Source: Aquabacter cavernae (lineage in GTDB: Bacteria > Pseudomonadota > Alphaproteobacteria > Rhizobiales > Xanthobacteraceae). Taken from it: DNA of 64,000 nucleotides. Below are positions 35,233 through 46,160 of the stretch, piece by piece. Within the stretch, counting starts at the first letter, position 1. Each line of letters starts with the position of its first letter. The stretch spans positions 1,240,001-1,304,000 of the forward strand of contig NZ_RWKV01000008.1 of the NCBI RefSeq assembly GCF_003993795.1. The letters are read 5' to 3'. Under the pieces are notes generated by a model. That model did not search any database and was not told where the DNA came from. It saw only the letters and a list, made by a program, of their open reading frames with translations. The translations under genes and the position numbers were made by a program.

Positions 35233-35821
35233 GGCGCCAGCGCCCGAGGCGCCGTTCGAGACGCCGCCTTCGGTAACCCTCACGGACATCTTCGTGGGCT
35301 TCCTCGTCATCGGCGCCACCAGCTTCGGCGGGGGCGTCGTCGCCTATCTGCGCTCCGGCCTCGTGGGGCGGCGCAAATGGATCGCGGACGAGACCTTCGT
35401 GGAGCTTCTGTCCATCTGCCAGACCCTGCCGGGGCTCAACGCCTCCAACATGGCGATCCTGGTGGGAGACCGGCTGCGCGGCACAGCGGGCGCGGCGGTG
35501 GCGCTGGCGGGCATCTGCCTGCCCGGCGCGCTGATGATGGTGGCGGCGGCCGCCGCCTATGCGGCCTCGCGGGGCAGCGAGGTGGGCATCGGGGCCGTGC
35601 TGCACGGCGTCTCGGCGGCAGCCGTGGGCCTTGTGCTGGCGGTGACCTTCCAACTCGGCCGCAAGAGCCTCACCCGCATGTCCGATCTGGTGTTCGTGGC
35701 GCTCACCGTGATCGGCGTCGATCTCATGCACCAGTCGGTGCTGCTGGTTCTGGTGGTGGTGGGTGCGCTCGCCATCTACTGGTACCGGCCCGGCCGCCTG
35801 CCGGAGCATGTGAAGCCATGA
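35225..35821 (+). CDS. Chromate transporter family protein, first half (short-chain CHR)
   Basis: A 198-residue inner-membrane protein with about five to six hydrophobic segments, matching one CHR domain: 'FVGFLVIGATSFGGGVVAYL' and 'SICQTLPGLNASNMAILVGD' (the usual FGGP..AY and QxxPGP signatures, here modified). Long ChrA proteins fuse two such domains; here they are two genes overlapping by 4 bases (ATGA), the short-chain pair arrangement, which needs both products. CHR transporters export chromate, with sulfate-linked roles also proposed. FGGG replaces the typical FGGP, so chromate export should not be assumed. Confidence 0.9.
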   Translation: MSEAPAPEAPFETPPSVTLTDIFVGFLVIGATSFGGGVVAYLRSGLVGRRKWIADETFVELLSICQTLPGLNASNMAILVGDRLRGTAGAAVALAGICLPGALMMVAAAAAYAASRGSEVGIGAVLHGVSAAAVGLVLAVTFQLGRKSLTRMSDLVFVALTVIGVDLMHQSVLLVLVVVGALAIYWYRPGRLPEHVKP

Positions 35822-36339
35822 GCCAGCTTCCCGCCCTCATCGCGGTGTTCGCCTATCTCTCCCTGCTCACCGTGGGCGGGGGCATGGCGGCCTTCCCGGA
35901 AATGAAGACGCTGGTGGTGGACAACCACCATTGGATGACCTTCCCCCAGCTCATCCATCTCTACAGCGTGGGACAGATGGCCCCCGGCCCCAACATGATG
36001 ATGATCGCGGGCATCGGCCAATGGGTGGCCGGGCCTGTGGGTGCGCTGGCGGTGGTGCTGGCCTTCTTCCTGCCCACGGGCCTGCTCACGCTCTGGGTGG
36101 GGCGGCTGTGGAACCGGCTGGACCATTGGCCCTGGCGCGCCTCCATCCAGCGCGGCCTCGCGCCGGTCTCCATCGGCCTGCTGCTGGCGGGCGCCATCAG
36201 CATCGCGCGCGGCACCATCACGGGCGTGCCGAGCGCGGCCATCATGGTGGCGGTGTTCGGCCTTCTCCTCGCCACCCGCATCAACCCCATCCCGCTCATC
36301 GGCGCGGCGGCGGTGGTGGGCTATTTCGCCTTCCGCTGA
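35818..36339 (+). CDS. Chromate transporter family protein, second half (short-chain CHR)
   Basis: A 173-residue inner-membrane protein, the partner CHR half. 'LSLLTVGGGMAAFPEMKTLV' corresponds to the domain's first loop and 'LYSVGQMAPGPNMMMIAGIG' to the conserved Q-x-x-PGP motif, which is intact here. 'FFLPTGLLTLWVGRLWNRL' is a later helix. The start overlaps the first-half stop by ATGA. The two halves probably form a heterodimer with opposite membrane topology. Confidence 0.92.
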   Translation: MSQLPALIAVFAYLSLLTVGGGMAAFPEMKTLVVDNHHWMTFPQLIHLYSVGQMAPGPNMMMIAGIGQWVAGPVGALAVVLAFFLPTGLLTLWVGRLWNRLDHWPWRASIQRGLAPVSIGLLLAGAISIARGTITGVPSAAIMVAVFGLLLATRINPIPLIGAAAVVGYFAFR

Positions 36340-36359
36340 GGGCGGCGGGTCACCCTGGG

Positions 36360-36550
36360 GCCGATCGGCCTTCAAGCGGTCTGGACGGCTCTTTTAAGAT
36401 CACGTCGTCATGGCCGGGCTTGTCCCGGCCATCCACGGGGTTCCGCTAGGTGCACGCTCGACCCAGAGGCGTGGATGCCCGGGACACGCCCGGGCATGAC
36501 GGCCCCAAGAGGCTGAAACCCATCCATCACTCTGAATGTCGATGGGACCC
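36360..36550. repeat. Dispersed repeat, family B, fullest copy
   Basis: About 190 bp made of two inverted halves. The left half contains CATGGCCGGG-CTTGT-CCCGGCCAT (36408-36432) and the right half a similar hairpin CCCGGG...CCCGGG near 36478-36495. Partial copies occur at 9908-9980 (right half), 29040-29105 (left half) and 26452-26482 (core). No open reading frame inside has any family feature. Confidence 0.7.
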
Positions 36551-36571
36551 AGAGCGTTTCCGAGGGAAGCG

Positions 36572-36573
<2 letters not shown>
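36551..36573. repeat. Family A repeat, short remnant
   Basis: AGAGCGTTTCC-GAG-GGAAGCGCT is a nearly perfect dyad and matches the first 16 bases of family A copies. It abuts the MoxR gene, overlapping its stop codon (36572-36574). Confidence 0.5.
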
Positions 36574-37473
<900 letters not shown>

Positions 37474-37474
<1 letters not shown>

Positions 37475-37496
37475 CTCTAAAAATCGATTTTAGAGA
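37474..37496. promoter_or_regulatory. Palindromic putative operator at the MoxR start
   Basis: TCTCTAAAA-ATCGA-TTTTAGAGA has perfect 9-bp arms. It begins on the first base of the MoxR start codon and extends upstream over the ribosome-binding region, in an AT-richer stretch. The position suits a repressor operator or an mRNA hairpin hiding the start. The cognate regulator is unknown. Confidence 0.6.
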
Positions 37497-37688
37497 CAGA
37501 AAGTGAGGAATTAAGCATTCGGCACCTATTCCTTTGAGGAAAGTTCAACAGGCCAAAAATAACACACCACCTCACGGTTGCGTGCATCGACTGTGACACT
37601 GGCCTCCAGTAATACCGTCCTCGCTTCCCCGTATGGAGAAGCCCACGCTCGCGGGCGCAGTCCCGCTTGAGTATGCGGGGGCACAGAT

Positions 37689-40556
37689 ATGACCGAGACC
37701 AGCGTCACCCTCAAGGGCACCAGCCAGGCCGACACGCTTACCGGCACGGACGCCGCCGAGCGCCTCTACGGCTATGCCGGCGACGACACGCTGATCGCTG
37801 GCGGCGGCGCCGACCTGCTGAACGGCGGCACAGGCAGCGACCTGATGCAGGGCGGCACGGGCGCCGACACCTATTATGTGGATTCCGAAGGCGACACGGT
37901 GAGCGAGACCGACGCGGACGACGCCCTCGACAAGGTCGTTTCCTATGTCTCCTACACCCTGCCCGACCATGTGGAGAAGCTGAGCCTCGCGGGCACCGCC
38001 GCCGACGGCACCGGCAACGGGCTGGACAACACCCTGTCCGGCAATGCCTCCGACAACGTCCTGTCCGGCGCGGCCGGAAACGACATCCTCTATGGCAATG
38101 CCGGAAACGACACGCTGCTGGGCGGCGACGGCAATGACCGCCTGTCCGGCGGCACGGGCGCCGACTATATGGCGGGCGGCGCCGGAGCCGATGTCTATTA
38201 CGTGGACGACTTGGGCGACACGGTGGATGAAAGCTATGGTCAGGCCGTGGATGACGGCGCCATCGACCATGTGGTGTCCTCTGTCGGCTTCGCCCTCGGC
38301 TCCCGGCTGGAAAAGCTGACCCTGACCGGCACCCTGGACAGTGCCGGGCTGGGCAACGAGCTGGACAACACCCTCACCGGCAATGCCGGCAACAACACCC
38401 TCACCGGCGACGCAGGCAATGATCGCCTCTACGGCGGGGCCGGAGACGACCTGCTGGATGGCGGCACGGGCAATGACAGCCTGAGCGGCGGCGCGGGACT
38501 TGACCGCCTCGTGGGCGGCGAGGGCGACGACAGCCTGAACGGCGGCGACGGCGATGACGTGCTGGACGGCGGCACGGGCGCCGACCGGCTGGTGGGCGGC
38601 CTCGGCGCCGACATCCTGCGCGGCGGCGCGGGGGCCGATGTCTATTACGCGGACGATCTCGGCGACACCGTGGACGAGGGGTTCGGCCAAAGCGTGGATG
38701 ACGGCGCCATCGACCATGTGGTCTCGTCCGTCAGCTTCACCCTCGGCGACCGGCTGGAAAAGCTCACCCTCACCGGCACGCTGGACGTTGCCGGGCTGGG
38801 CAACGCGCTGGACAACACCATCACCGGCAATGCGGGCAGCAACACCCTCGGCGGCGGCGCGGGCAATGACCGGATCACCGGCGGGGCCGGAGACGACCTG
38901 ATCGAGGGTGGTGCGGGCAATGATACCCTGACCGGCGATGCCGGGCGCGACCATCTCATGGGCGGGGACGGCGACGACGGCCTGAGCGGCGGCGAGGGCG
39001 ACGACATCCTGGAAGGCGGCACGGGCGCCGACCGGCTGGTGGGCGGCCTTGGCGCCGACATCCTGCGCGGCGGCGCGGGGGCCGATGCCTATTACGTGGA
39101 CAATCTCGGCGACACGGTGGATGACCTGTTCGGCCAGAGCCTTGATGACGGCGCCATCGACACGGTGGTCTCCTCCGTCAGCTTCGCCCTGGGCGCGGGC
39201 CTGGAGAAGCTGACCCTCACCGGCAGCGACGCGCTCTCGGGCTGGGGCAACGAACTGAACAACACGCTCACCGGCAATGCAGGCAATAACGGCCTGAGCG
39301 GCGGGGCGGGCAACGACACGCTGAACGGCGGCGCGGGGAATGACTGGCTCGACGGCGGGACGGGCATCGACAAGATGTATGGCGGCGCGGGTGCCGACCA
39401 ATATGTGGTCGATGACGTGAAGGACCAGGCGGTGGAAAGCGCCGGGACCGACGACGGCGCCTGGGACGTGGTGCATTCCACCGTCTCCTACACCCTCGGC
39501 GCGCGCATCGAGGTGCTGGCCCTGTATGGGGCGGCGGCCCTCAACGGCACTGGCAATTCCGGCGCCAACTCCCTCTACGGCAATGACGGCGCCAATACGC
39601 TCTACGGGGCGGCGGGCAACGATTATCTGGATGGCGGCCTCGGCGCCGACATCCTGCGCGGCGGCGCGGGCGCGGACCTCTATCTGGTGGGCGTGGGCGA
39701 CACCGTGGACGAGCGCTTCGGCCAGAGCGTGGATGACGGGTCGGTGGACCATGTGCAGAGCACGGTCTCCTTCACCCTCGCCGCCTTCGTGGAGAACCTG
39801 ACGCTGCTGGGGAGCGACGCGCTCTCGGGCACCGGCAACGACCTGAAGAACCTCCTCATCGGCAATGACGGCGCCAACCTGCTGACGGGCGCGGGCGGGG
39901 ATGACGACCTCTACGGCAATGGCGGCAACGATACGCTGGATGGCGGCGCGGGCGCCGACCTGCTCAACGGCGGAGCCGGGGCTGACACCCTGACCGGCGG
40001 CGCGGGTGCCGACCGCTATGTGATCGACCATGCGGGCGACGTGGTGGACGAGTTGAGCGGCGTCCTGGTGGATGACGGCGCCATCGACACGGTGTTCGCC
40101 ATCGTCTCCCATACGCTGTCGGCCAATGTGGAAGAGCTTCGCCTCCAGGGATCGGACGCGCTGTCCGGCACCGGCAACGGGCTGAAGAACTTCCTCGAAG
40201 GCAATGACGGCGACAACATCCTCGCCGGCCTTGGCGGCGACGACTACATGGTGGGCGGCGGCGGCGCGGACCGGATGATCGGCGGCTCCGGCTTCGACGT
40301 GCTCGAAGGGCGCTCCGGGGCGGACACCTTCGTGGTGGAGGTGGGCACCGAGTTCGACCGGGTCGCCGACTTCACCATCGGCACGGACATGGTGGAGATC
40401 GATTCGGCGTTCGGCTATGCCTCGCTGGACGGGATCCTGGGCGTCGCCGAACAATGGGGAACGGACGCCGTGTTCAAGCTGAGCACCAGTGACACGCTGA
40501 TCCTCCAGGGTGTTCAGCTCTCTGATCTCGGCGAAAGCGACTTCCTCTTCGCCTGA
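37689..40556 (+). CDS. RTX calcium-binding repeat protein
   Basis: A 955-residue protein made almost entirely of Ca2+-binding nonapeptide repeats (GGxGxDxLx), for example '[20 protein letters not shown]'. Repeat blocks alternate with seven related modules containing '[20 protein letters not shown]' and '[16 protein letters not shown]'-like segments. There is no N-terminal signal peptide; the C-terminal 60 residues ('[17 protein letters not shown]' to 'GESDFLFA') look like a type I secretion signal region. Such proteins are secreted through ABC exporters and fold outside on binding calcium. No catalytic domain is visible, so a structural or adhesive role is likely. No type I exporter gene is in the window. 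Confidence 0.93.
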   Translation: MTETSVTLKGTSQADTLTGTDAAERLYGYAGDDTLIAGGGADLLNGGTGSDLMQGGTGADTYYVDSEGDTVSETDADDALDKVVSYVSYTLPDHVEKLSLAGTAADGTGNGLDNTLSGNASDNVLSGAAGNDILYGNAGNDTLLGGDGNDRLSGGTGADYMAGGAGADVYYVDDLGDTVDESYGQAVDDGAIDHVVSSVGFALGSRLEKLTLTGTLDSAGLGNELDNTLTGNAGNNTLTGDAGNDRLYGGAGDDLLDGGTGNDSLSGGAGLDRLVGGEGDDSLNGGDGDDVLDGGTGADRLVGGLGADILRGGAGADVYYADDLGDTVDEGFGQSVDDGAIDHVVSSVSFTLGDRLEKLTLTGTLDVAGLGNALDNTITGNAGSNTLGGGAGNDRITGGAGDDLIEGGAGNDTLTGDAGRDHLMGGDGDDGLSGGEGDDILEGGTGADRLVGGLGADILRGGAGADAYYVDNLGDTVDDLFGQSLDDGAIDTVVSSVSFALGAGLEKLTLTGSDALSGWGNELNNTLTGNAGNNGLSGGAGNDTLNGGAGNDWLDGGTGIDKMYGGAGADQYVVDDVKDQAVESAGTDDGAWDVVHSTVSYTLGARIEVLALYGAAALNGTGNSGANSLYGNDGANTLYGAAGNDYLDGGLGADILRGGAGADLYLVGVGDTVDERFGQSVDDGSVDHVQSTVSFTLAAFVENLTLLGSDALSGTGNDLKNLLIGNDGANLLTGAGGDDDLYGNGGNDTLDGGAGADLLNGGAGADTLTGGAGADRYVIDHAGDVVDELSGVLVDDGAIDTVFAIVSHTLSANVEELRLQGSDALSGTGNGLKNFLEGNDGDNILAGLGGDDYMVGGGGADRMIGGSGFDVLEGRSGADTFVVEVGTEFDRVADFTIGTDMVEIDSAFGYASLDGILGVAEQWGTDAVFKLSTSDTLILQGVQLSDLGESDFLFA

Positions 40557-40570
40557 CGCCGCCCGGCGCG

Positions 40571-40588
40571 GGGGCGCCTCAGCGCCCC
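40571..40588. terminator. Possible shared hairpin terminator between convergent genes
   Basis: GGGGCGC-CTCA-GCGCCCC lies 15 bases after the RTX stop and overlaps the stop of the convergent TMEM175-type gene. There is only a weak T run, so function as a terminator is uncertain. Confidence 0.35.
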
Positions 40589-41172
40589 TCGCCTTTCCCT
40601 CCCCAGACGGGGAGGCCGCGGGCAAAATTGACGAAATAGGCGAACATGGCGTGCGCAGGGTCGAACAGGCTGATGACCAGCGAGAGCAACGCCGAACAAA
40701 TGAACAGCGCCAGATAAGGGCTGATGGCCGCGCGCACCGAGCGGGCGGCCGGGACCACCTCCAGATAGCGCACCCGCGCCAGCAGCGCCGCCAGCATAAG
40801 CATGTTGCCGGAATAGACGAGAACCGCCGGCAGGAAGTCACCGTAGCGACTGACGAGGCCGGACGAGAACGGCACCATGGTCACGAAGAACAATAGTGCA
40901 AGCCAAAGCGAGACCAGCTTGCCCGTAAGCTTCTCTTCCGCCTGCCGATGCTCGATGGCGCCGCGCCAGACCGCGCCCAGCACGAAGAATCCGACCCCGT
41001 AAGCGATCAAAGGTCGCGACAAAGACAGGAGATGAGCGGTCAGCTCCGCCGCGCTGGTGATGGGCAGATCGCCCGGCACCCGCACATCCAGGACCAGAAG
41101 CGTCATGGAAAAGGCGAAAATGCCGTCGGTCAGGGCATCGATGCGCGACTTCGGGAAACGGCTCTCCGCCAC
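40579..41172 (-). CDS. TMEM175/DUF1211 family membrane protein, putative potassium channel
   Basis: A 197-residue inner-membrane protein with about six hydrophobic helices. The first contains 'RIDALTDGIFAFSMTLLVLD', the R-x-x-x-x-(S/T)-D-G-x-F-A signature of the TMEM175/DUF1211 family, which forms tetrameric potassium channels. I choose GTG 41172 because a strong GGGGGAGGG ribosome site lies just upstream and the protein then starts close to the first helix; an in-frame ATG at 41226 would add 18 basic residues. Confidence 0.88.
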   Translation of the reverse strand: MAESRFPKSRIDALTDGIFAFSMTLLVLDVRVPGDLPITSAAELTAHLLSLSRPLIAYGVGFFVLGAVWRGAIEHRQAEEKLTGKLVSLWLALLFFVTMVPFSSGLVSRYGDFLPAVLVYSGNMLMLAALLARVRYLEVVPAARSVRAAISPYLALFICSALLSLVISLFDPAHAMFAYFVNFARGLPVWGGKGEGR

Positions 41173-41302
41173 GCCAGCCCTCCCCCTTCCGTAACCCGAG
41201 ACGGACCGCGGACGGCGGCCGCGCACCGTCCGGCACTCCGGGGAACCGCCCCGCCCCCGGACGCCGCAACAGGCGCGAGCCGCGCGGCCCGCGCCCGAGG
41301 CG

Positions 41303-41776
41303 TCAGACCCAGCGGACCTGGACGATCTCGAACGACCGGGCGCCCTTCGGGGTCACGACCTCGACGGACGCGCCCTTCTTCTTGCCGATCAGGGCCCGGG
41401 CGACGGGAGAGGAAATGGAGATGCGGCCGGCCTTGGCGTCAGCTTCGTTGTCGCCGACGATCTGCCAGACCTTCTCCTCTTCCGTGTCCTCGTCCACCAG
41501 GGTGACGGTGGCGCCGAACTTGACCACGTCTCCAGACAGCTTGGTCACGTCGATGATCTCGGCGCGCGAAAGCTTGTCCTCCAGATCGGCGATCCGCCCC
41601 TCATTCAGGGACTGAAGCTCCTTGGCCGCGTGGTATTCCGCGTTCTCGGACAGGTCGCCATGGGCACGCGCTTCGGCAATGGCCGTGATGATCCGCGGGC
41701 GCTCCACCTGCTGGCGATGGCGCAATTCATTTTCGAGGGCGGTATGTCCGCTCCCCGTCATGGGAATCTTTTCCAT
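41303..41776 (-). CDS. greA: Transcription elongation factor GreA
   Basis: A 157-residue cytoplasmic factor that stimulates RNA cleavage by backtracked RNA polymerase. The N-terminal coiled-coil carries the conserved acidic tip '[16 protein letters not shown]'; '[16 protein letters not shown]' follows, and the C-terminal FKBP-like domain includes '[20 protein letters not shown]' and ends 'FEIVQVRWV'. Length and motifs are standard. The ATG at 41776 is preceded by AGGAGGT about 12 bases upstream; longer in-frame starts would run into the repeat hairpins. Confidence 0.96.
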   Translation of the reverse strand: MEKIPMTGSGHTALENELRHRQQVERPRIITAIAEARAHGDLSENAEYHAAKELQSLNEGRIADLEDKLSRAEIIDVTKLSGDVVKFGATVTLVDEDTEEEKVWQIVGDNEADAKAGRISISSPVARALIGKKKGASVEVVTPKGARSFEIVQVRWV

Positions 41777-41872
41777 GGGTCCGTCGTAAGACCTCCTGAA
41801 ACCCCGGCTCCCCATCGCCATCGGCGGCGAGGGGGAAGCCGACGCAAAAACAAACATCCGCAAGAGACCGAT

Positions 41873-41963
41873 CCCATCAGGTTGGATCAACCTGATGGGT
41901 GAATCAGCCTCTCATCACTCGATGAGAGAACGCTTCACCCACCGGATTGCGATGCAATCCGGT
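41873..41963. repeat. Cluster of three hairpins between carB and greA
   Basis: Three successive perfect inverted repeats: CCCATCAGGTTG-GAT-CAACCTGATGGG (41873-41899), CTCTCATC-ACTC-GATGAGAG (41909-41928) and ACCGGATTGC-GAT-GCAATCCGGT (41941-41963). Two share the GAT loop. The rest of the 41777-42124 interval has no recognisable gene. It looks like a composite dispersed repeat or processed RNA structure rather than a simple terminator. Confidence 0.75.
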
Positions 41964-42124
41964 CAAAACGCGCTCTACCGCGGGACGGTCACCGCCTCGC
42001 AATCGGCACACAAAAGGCGTGAGAGGTGCTCGGGACGCGCCGCGATTGCAGAGCCGCCCATGAGGAATGGCCCGCGGGATCACGCCCACGCCTTCACACC
42101 CCGCGCGTCGCGGAGGACGAACGC

Positions 42125-45100
42125 TCAGTTCGTCCCCTTCGACCCGCCGGCGCCGAAATAGCTCTGCAGCGCGCGCACCTTGAGATCGCCGCCCACATAG
42201 GCCTTGATCCCCTGCGCCGCTGCGACGGCTCCTGACAGCGTGGTGTAATATGGCACTTTGTGCAAGAGGGCGGCACGACGGAGCGACCGGCTGTCCAGAA
42301 GCGCCTGCGAGCCCTCCGTGGTGTTGAACACCAGTTGCACGCCGCCATTCTTGATGGCGTCCACGATATGCGGACGCCCTTCGAGCACCTTGTTGATCTT
42401 GCCCGCGACGACGCCGTTCTCTTCCAGGAAGCGCTGCGTGCCGGAGGTGGCGATCACCTTGAACCCGATATCCTGAAGCAGCTTGACGCTGGGCAGGATG
42501 CGCATCTTGTCGCTTTCCTTCACCGACACGAACACCGTGCCCGCCTTCGGCACCTTGGTGCCGCCGCCCAGCTGGCTCTTGGCGAAGGCGACGCCGTAAT
42601 CGGTGTCGAGACCCATCACCTCGCCGGTGGAGCGCATCTCCGGTCCGAGCACCGTGTCCACGCCGGGGAAGCGGGCGAAGGGGAACACCGCCTCCTTCAC
42701 CGCGATATGGTTCACCGCGTGGGGCTTCAGGTCGAAGACATCCAGCTTCTCGCCCGCCATCACCCGCGCCGCGATCTTGGCGATGGGCAGGCCCACCACC
42801 TTGGCCACGAAGGGCACGGTGCGCGAGGCGCGCGGATTGACTTCGAGGATGTAGATCTTGTCGTCCTTGAGCGCGAACTGCACGTTCATGAGGCCGACCA
42901 CACGCAGCGCCAGGGCGAGCGCGGTGGTCTCCTTTTCCAGGCGGGCGATCATGTCCGCCGAGAGCGAGTGGGGCGGCAGGGAGCAGGCGCTGTCACCCGA
43001 ATGGATGCCCGCCTCCTCGATATGCTCCATGATGCCGGCCACATGCACGCGGGTGCCATCGCACAGCGCATCCACGTCCACCTCGATGGCGTCCGACAGG
43101 TAGCGGTCGAACAGGAGCGGGTTCTTGCCGAGGACGGTGTTGATCTGGCCCGTCTTGTCGTTGGGATACCGCGCCTTCACGTCCTGGGGCACGAGGCCCG
43201 GCAGGGTGTCCAGCAGATAGTCGCCGAGCTGGCGCTCGTCGCGGATGATCTGCATGGCCCGGCCGCCCAGCACGTAGGAGGGGCGCACCACCATGGGATA
43301 GCCGAGATCGCCGGCGACGATGCGTGCCTGCTCCACCGAATAAGCGATGCCGTTGTCGGGCTGGCGCAGCTTCAGGTCGTTGATCAGGCGCTTGAAGCGG
43401 TCGCGGTCCTCGGCGAGGTCGATGGCGTCGGGCGAGGTGCCGAGAATCGGCACATTCGCCGCCTCAAGCGCACGCGCCAGCTTCAGCGGCGTCTGGCCGC
43501 CGAACTGCACGATCACGCCCAGAAGCGTTCCGGCGGTCCGCTCGCGGTCGATCAGCTCCAGCACGTCCTCCGCCGTCAGCGGCTCGAAATAGAGCCGATC
43601 GGACGTGTCGTAGTCGGTGGAGACGGTCTCCGGGTTGCAGTTGACCATGATGGCCTCATAGCCCGTCTCTTTCAGGGCGAAGGCCGCATGGCAGCAGCAA
43701 TAATCGAACTCGATTCCCTGGCCGATGCGGTTCGGCCCGCCGCCCAGGATGATCGCCTTCTTGCGGTCCGAGGGATAGGCCTCGTCCGCCGGGACGCCCG
43801 CGAAGGGCGCCTCGTAGGTGGAATACATATAGGCCGTGGGCGAGGCGAACTCGGCGGCGCAGGTGTCGATGCGCTTATAGACCGGGCGCACGCCCAGTGC
43901 CTGACGCGCCGTGCGGACCTCTTCCTCCTCCAGCCCGGCCAGGGTGGCGAGGCGCAGGTCCGAGAAGCCCATGGACTTCAGCGAGCGGAATGCGCCCGTC
44001 GTGGTCGGCAGGCCGAAGCGCTTCACCTTCGCCTCGATCTCCACGATGCCGCGGATCTGGGCGAGGAACCACGGGTCGATCTTGCACGCGGTGTGGATCT
44101 CCGCATCGCTCATGCCGAGGCGCATGGCCTGCGCCACATAGAGCAGGCGCTCCGGCGTGGGCGTGCCCAAAGCAGCGCGGATGGCGTTCTTGTCGTCGCC
44201 CGAGCCGATGCCGCCGATCTCCACGTCGTCGAGCCCGGACAGGCCGGTCTCCAGCGAGCGCAGCGCCTTCTGGAGGCTCTCCTGGAAGGTGCGGCCGATG
44301 GCCATGGCCTCGCCCACCGACTTCATGGAGGTGGTGAGCGTCGGGTCGGCGCCGGGGAACTTCTCGAAGGCGAAGCGCGGGATCTTCGTGACCACGTAAT
44401 CGATGGTGGGCTCGAAGGAAGCCGGGGTCGCGCCGCCGGTGATGTCGTTCTCGATCTCGTCGAGCGTATAGCCCACCGCGAGGCGGGCGGCGACCTTGGC
44501 GATGGGGAAGCCGGTGGCCTTGGAGGCCAGCGCCGAGGAGCGCGACACGCGCGGATTCATCTCGATCACGATCATGCGCCCGTCTTCCGGGTTGATCGCG
44601 AACTGCACGTTGGAACCGCCGGTCTCCACCCCGATCTCGCGCAGCACCGCCAGCGAGGCGTCGCGCATGATCTGGTATTCCTTGTCGGTCAGCGTCAGCG
44701 CCGGGGCCACCGTGATGGAATCGCCGGTGTGCACGCCCATCGGGTCCAGATTCTCGATGGAGCAGATGATGATGCAGTTGTCCGCCTTGTCGCGGACCAC
44801 CTCCATCTCATACTCCTTCCAGCCGAGCACGCTCTCCTCGATGAGCACCTCGTTGGTGGGCGAGGCGTCGATGCCGCGCTCCACGATCTCGATGAACTCG
44901 GCCTTGTTGAAGGCGATGCCGCCGCCCGTGCCGCCCATGGTGAAGGACGGGCGGATGATGGCGGGCAGGCCGACAATGTCCAGGGCTTCCAGCGCCTGGG
45001 ACAAGGTCTTGATCTGCCGCGACGTGGGCGTCAGCAGGCCGATCTTGGTCATGGCCTCGCGGAACAGCTCGCGATCCTCGGCCTTGTCGATGGCCTCGGC

Positions 45101-45472
45101 GGTGGCGCCGATCATCTCCACGTCGAAGCGATCGAGCACGCCGCTCTTCTTCAGCGACAGGGCGCAGTTCAGCGCGGTCTGGCCACCCATGGTGGGCAGC
45201 AGCGCGAAGCCCTTGGAGCGATCGCCGCGCTCCGTCTCGATGATCTTCTCGACGATCTCAGGCGTGATCGGCTCGATGTAGGTGGCATCCGCCATGTCCG
45301 GATCGGTCATGATGGTCGCCGGATTGGAGTTCACCAGGACGACCCGGTAACCCTCCTCCTTCAGCGCCTTGCACGCCTGGGTGCCGGAATAGTCGAATTC
45401 ACAGGCCTGCCCGATGACGATGGGGCCGGCGCCGATGATGAGGATGGTTTCGAGGTCAGTGCGTTTCGGCAT
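42125..45472 (-). CDS. carB: Carbamoyl-phosphate synthase large subunit
   Basis: A 1115-residue enzyme that makes carbamoyl phosphate from bicarbonate, ammonia and two ATP for arginine and pyrimidine synthesis; the ammonia comes from the CarA glutaminase. It has two ATP-grasp halves: '[20 protein letters not shown]', '[17 protein letters not shown]' and '[20 protein letters not shown]' in the first, '[19 protein letters not shown]', '[15 protein letters not shown]' and '[20 protein letters not shown]' in the second. The C-terminal allosteric domain is present ('[20 protein letters not shown]'). The length is slightly above the usual 1070-1080, normal for alphaproteobacteria. carA is not adjacent in this window. 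Confidence 0.98.
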   Translation of the reverse strand: MPKRTDLETILIIGAGPIVIGQACEFDYSGTQACKALKEEGYRVVLVNSNPATIMTDPDMADATYIEPITPEIVEKIIETERGDRSKGFALLPTMGGQTALNCALSLKKSGVLDRFDVEMIGATAEAIDKAEDRELFREAMTKIGLLTPTSRQIKTLSQALEALDIVGLPAIIRPSFTMGGTGGGIAFNKAEFIEIVERGIDASPTNEVLIEESVLGWKEYEMEVVRDKADNCIIICSIENLDPMGVHTGDSITVAPALTLTDKEYQIMRDASLAVLREIGVETGGSNVQFAINPEDGRMIVIEMNPRVSRSSALASKATGFPIAKVAARLAVGYTLDEIENDITGGATPASFEPTIDYVVTKIPRFAFEKFPGADPTLTTSMKSVGEAMAIGRTFQESLQKALRSLETGLSGLDDVEIGGIGSGDDKNAIRAALGTPTPERLLYVAQAMRLGMSDAEIHTACKIDPWFLAQIRGIVEIEAKVKRFGLPTTTGAFRSLKSMGFSDLRLATLAGLEEEEVRTARQALGVRPVYKRIDTCAAEFASPTAYMYSTYEAPFAGVPADEAYPSDRKKAIILGGGPNRIGQGIEFDYCCCHAAFALKETGYEAIMVNCNPETVSTDYDTSDRLYFEPLTAEDVLELIDRERTAGTLLGVIVQFGGQTPLKLARALEAANVPILGTSPDAIDLAEDRDRFKRLINDLKLRQPDNGIAYSVEQARIVAGDLGYPMVVRPSYVLGGRAMQIIRDERQLGDYLLDTLPGLVPQDVKARYPNDKTGQINTVLGKNPLLFDRYLSDAIEVDVDALCDGTRVHVAGIMEHIEEAGIHSGDSACSLPPHSLSADMIARLEKETTALALALRVVGLMNVQFALKDDKIYILEVNPRASRTVPFVAKVVGLPIAKIAARVMAGEKLDVFDLKPHAVNHIAVKEAVFPFARFPGVDTVLGPEMRSTGEVMGLDTDYGVAFAKSQLGGGTKVPKAGTVFVSVKESDKMRILPSVKLLQDIGFKVIATSGTQRFLEENGVVAGKINKVLEGRPHIVDAIKNGGVQLVFNTTEGSQALLDSRSLRRAALLHKVPYYTTLSGAVAAAQGIKAYVGGDLKVRALQSYFGAGGSKGTN

Positions 45473-45731
45473 GTCTCGCAGGCGCTCGGCAGGCGCAAAA
45501 AAAGGGCCGCGGATGACGCGCCCCTGTGGATACGAAGTCCGTCGGTTGACGGCCGGTGCGGCGCCTTAGCGTTGAATGATCTCGGCCAGGCGCGCTATTG
45601 GGCTTCCTTAGACCATAATTGCGCGCGACGGAAGACCGGCCGGGCTGCGCCCTGATCGTGTCCGGCCCGCGCGGGCCGCAGGGCGGGGCCGCACGGCACC
45701 GGCGCGCAGATCCGAGGACCGACCCTTTCCC

Positions 45732-46157
45732 ATGGCTGAGATCCGCGCCCTGATCGCGCGCCACCGCCCCCGACTCACCCAGCTCGCCACCTTCATCGCA
45801 GTGGGCGGCACGGCTGCGGTCGCTCATTTCCTGGTGCTGGGCACCCTGGTGGAACTGGACCTGCTCGGCCCGGTGAGCGCTTCCATGATCGGCTTCGTGG
45901 TGGGCACCCTCGTCACCTACACCCTCAACAGCCGCTTCACCTTCCAGTCCTCCCGCTCCCATGCGGGGGCCATGCCCCGCTATTTCGCGGTGGCGGGCGT
46001 CGCTTTCGTGCTCAACGGGCTGCTGATGGATCTGTTCACCCATCGGCTCGGGATTTTCTATCTGGCGGCGCAATTGCTCACCAGCGCGCTGGTCCTGTGC
46101 TGGACCTTCAACAGCTACCGCCTCTGGGCCTTCGCCGAGCAGAAGACCAGGCGATAG
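45732..46157 (+). CDS. GtrA-like membrane protein
   Basis: A 141-residue inner-membrane protein with four hydrophobic segments, as in GtrA: 'QLATFIAVGGTAAVAHFLVL', 'SMIGFVVGTLVTYTLNSRF' with the conserved N-x-x-(F/W)-T-F-x, and 'CWTFNSYRLWAF' at the C-terminus. GtrA proteins are thought to help move lipid-linked sugars across the membrane during surface-polysaccharide modification. No glycosyltransferase partner is adjacent; a methyltransferase gene converges 3 bases away. Confidence 0.9.
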   Translation: MAEIRALIARHRPRLTQLATFIAVGGTAAVAHFLVLGTLVELDLLGPVSASMIGFVVGTLVTYTLNSRFTFQSSRSHAGAMPRYFAVAGVAFVLNGLLMDLFTHRLGIFYLAAQLLTSALVLCWTFNSYRLWAFAEQKTRR

Positions 46158-46160
46158 CAC

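Noticed and set aside
34318-36339. A chromate-resistance operon
   Set aside because: No chrB or other resistance regulator is present, and the first half has FGGG in place of FGGP, so only the family is claimed.
42260-45655. 1131-codon plus-strand frame opposite carB, and similar frames opposite uvrB (56350-59754), the double hydrolase (10072-13515), the TPR gene (22256-25210) and the RTX gene (37572-40841)
   Set aside because: All are shadows caused by GC-rich third positions. The opposite strands hold clear, full-length genes.
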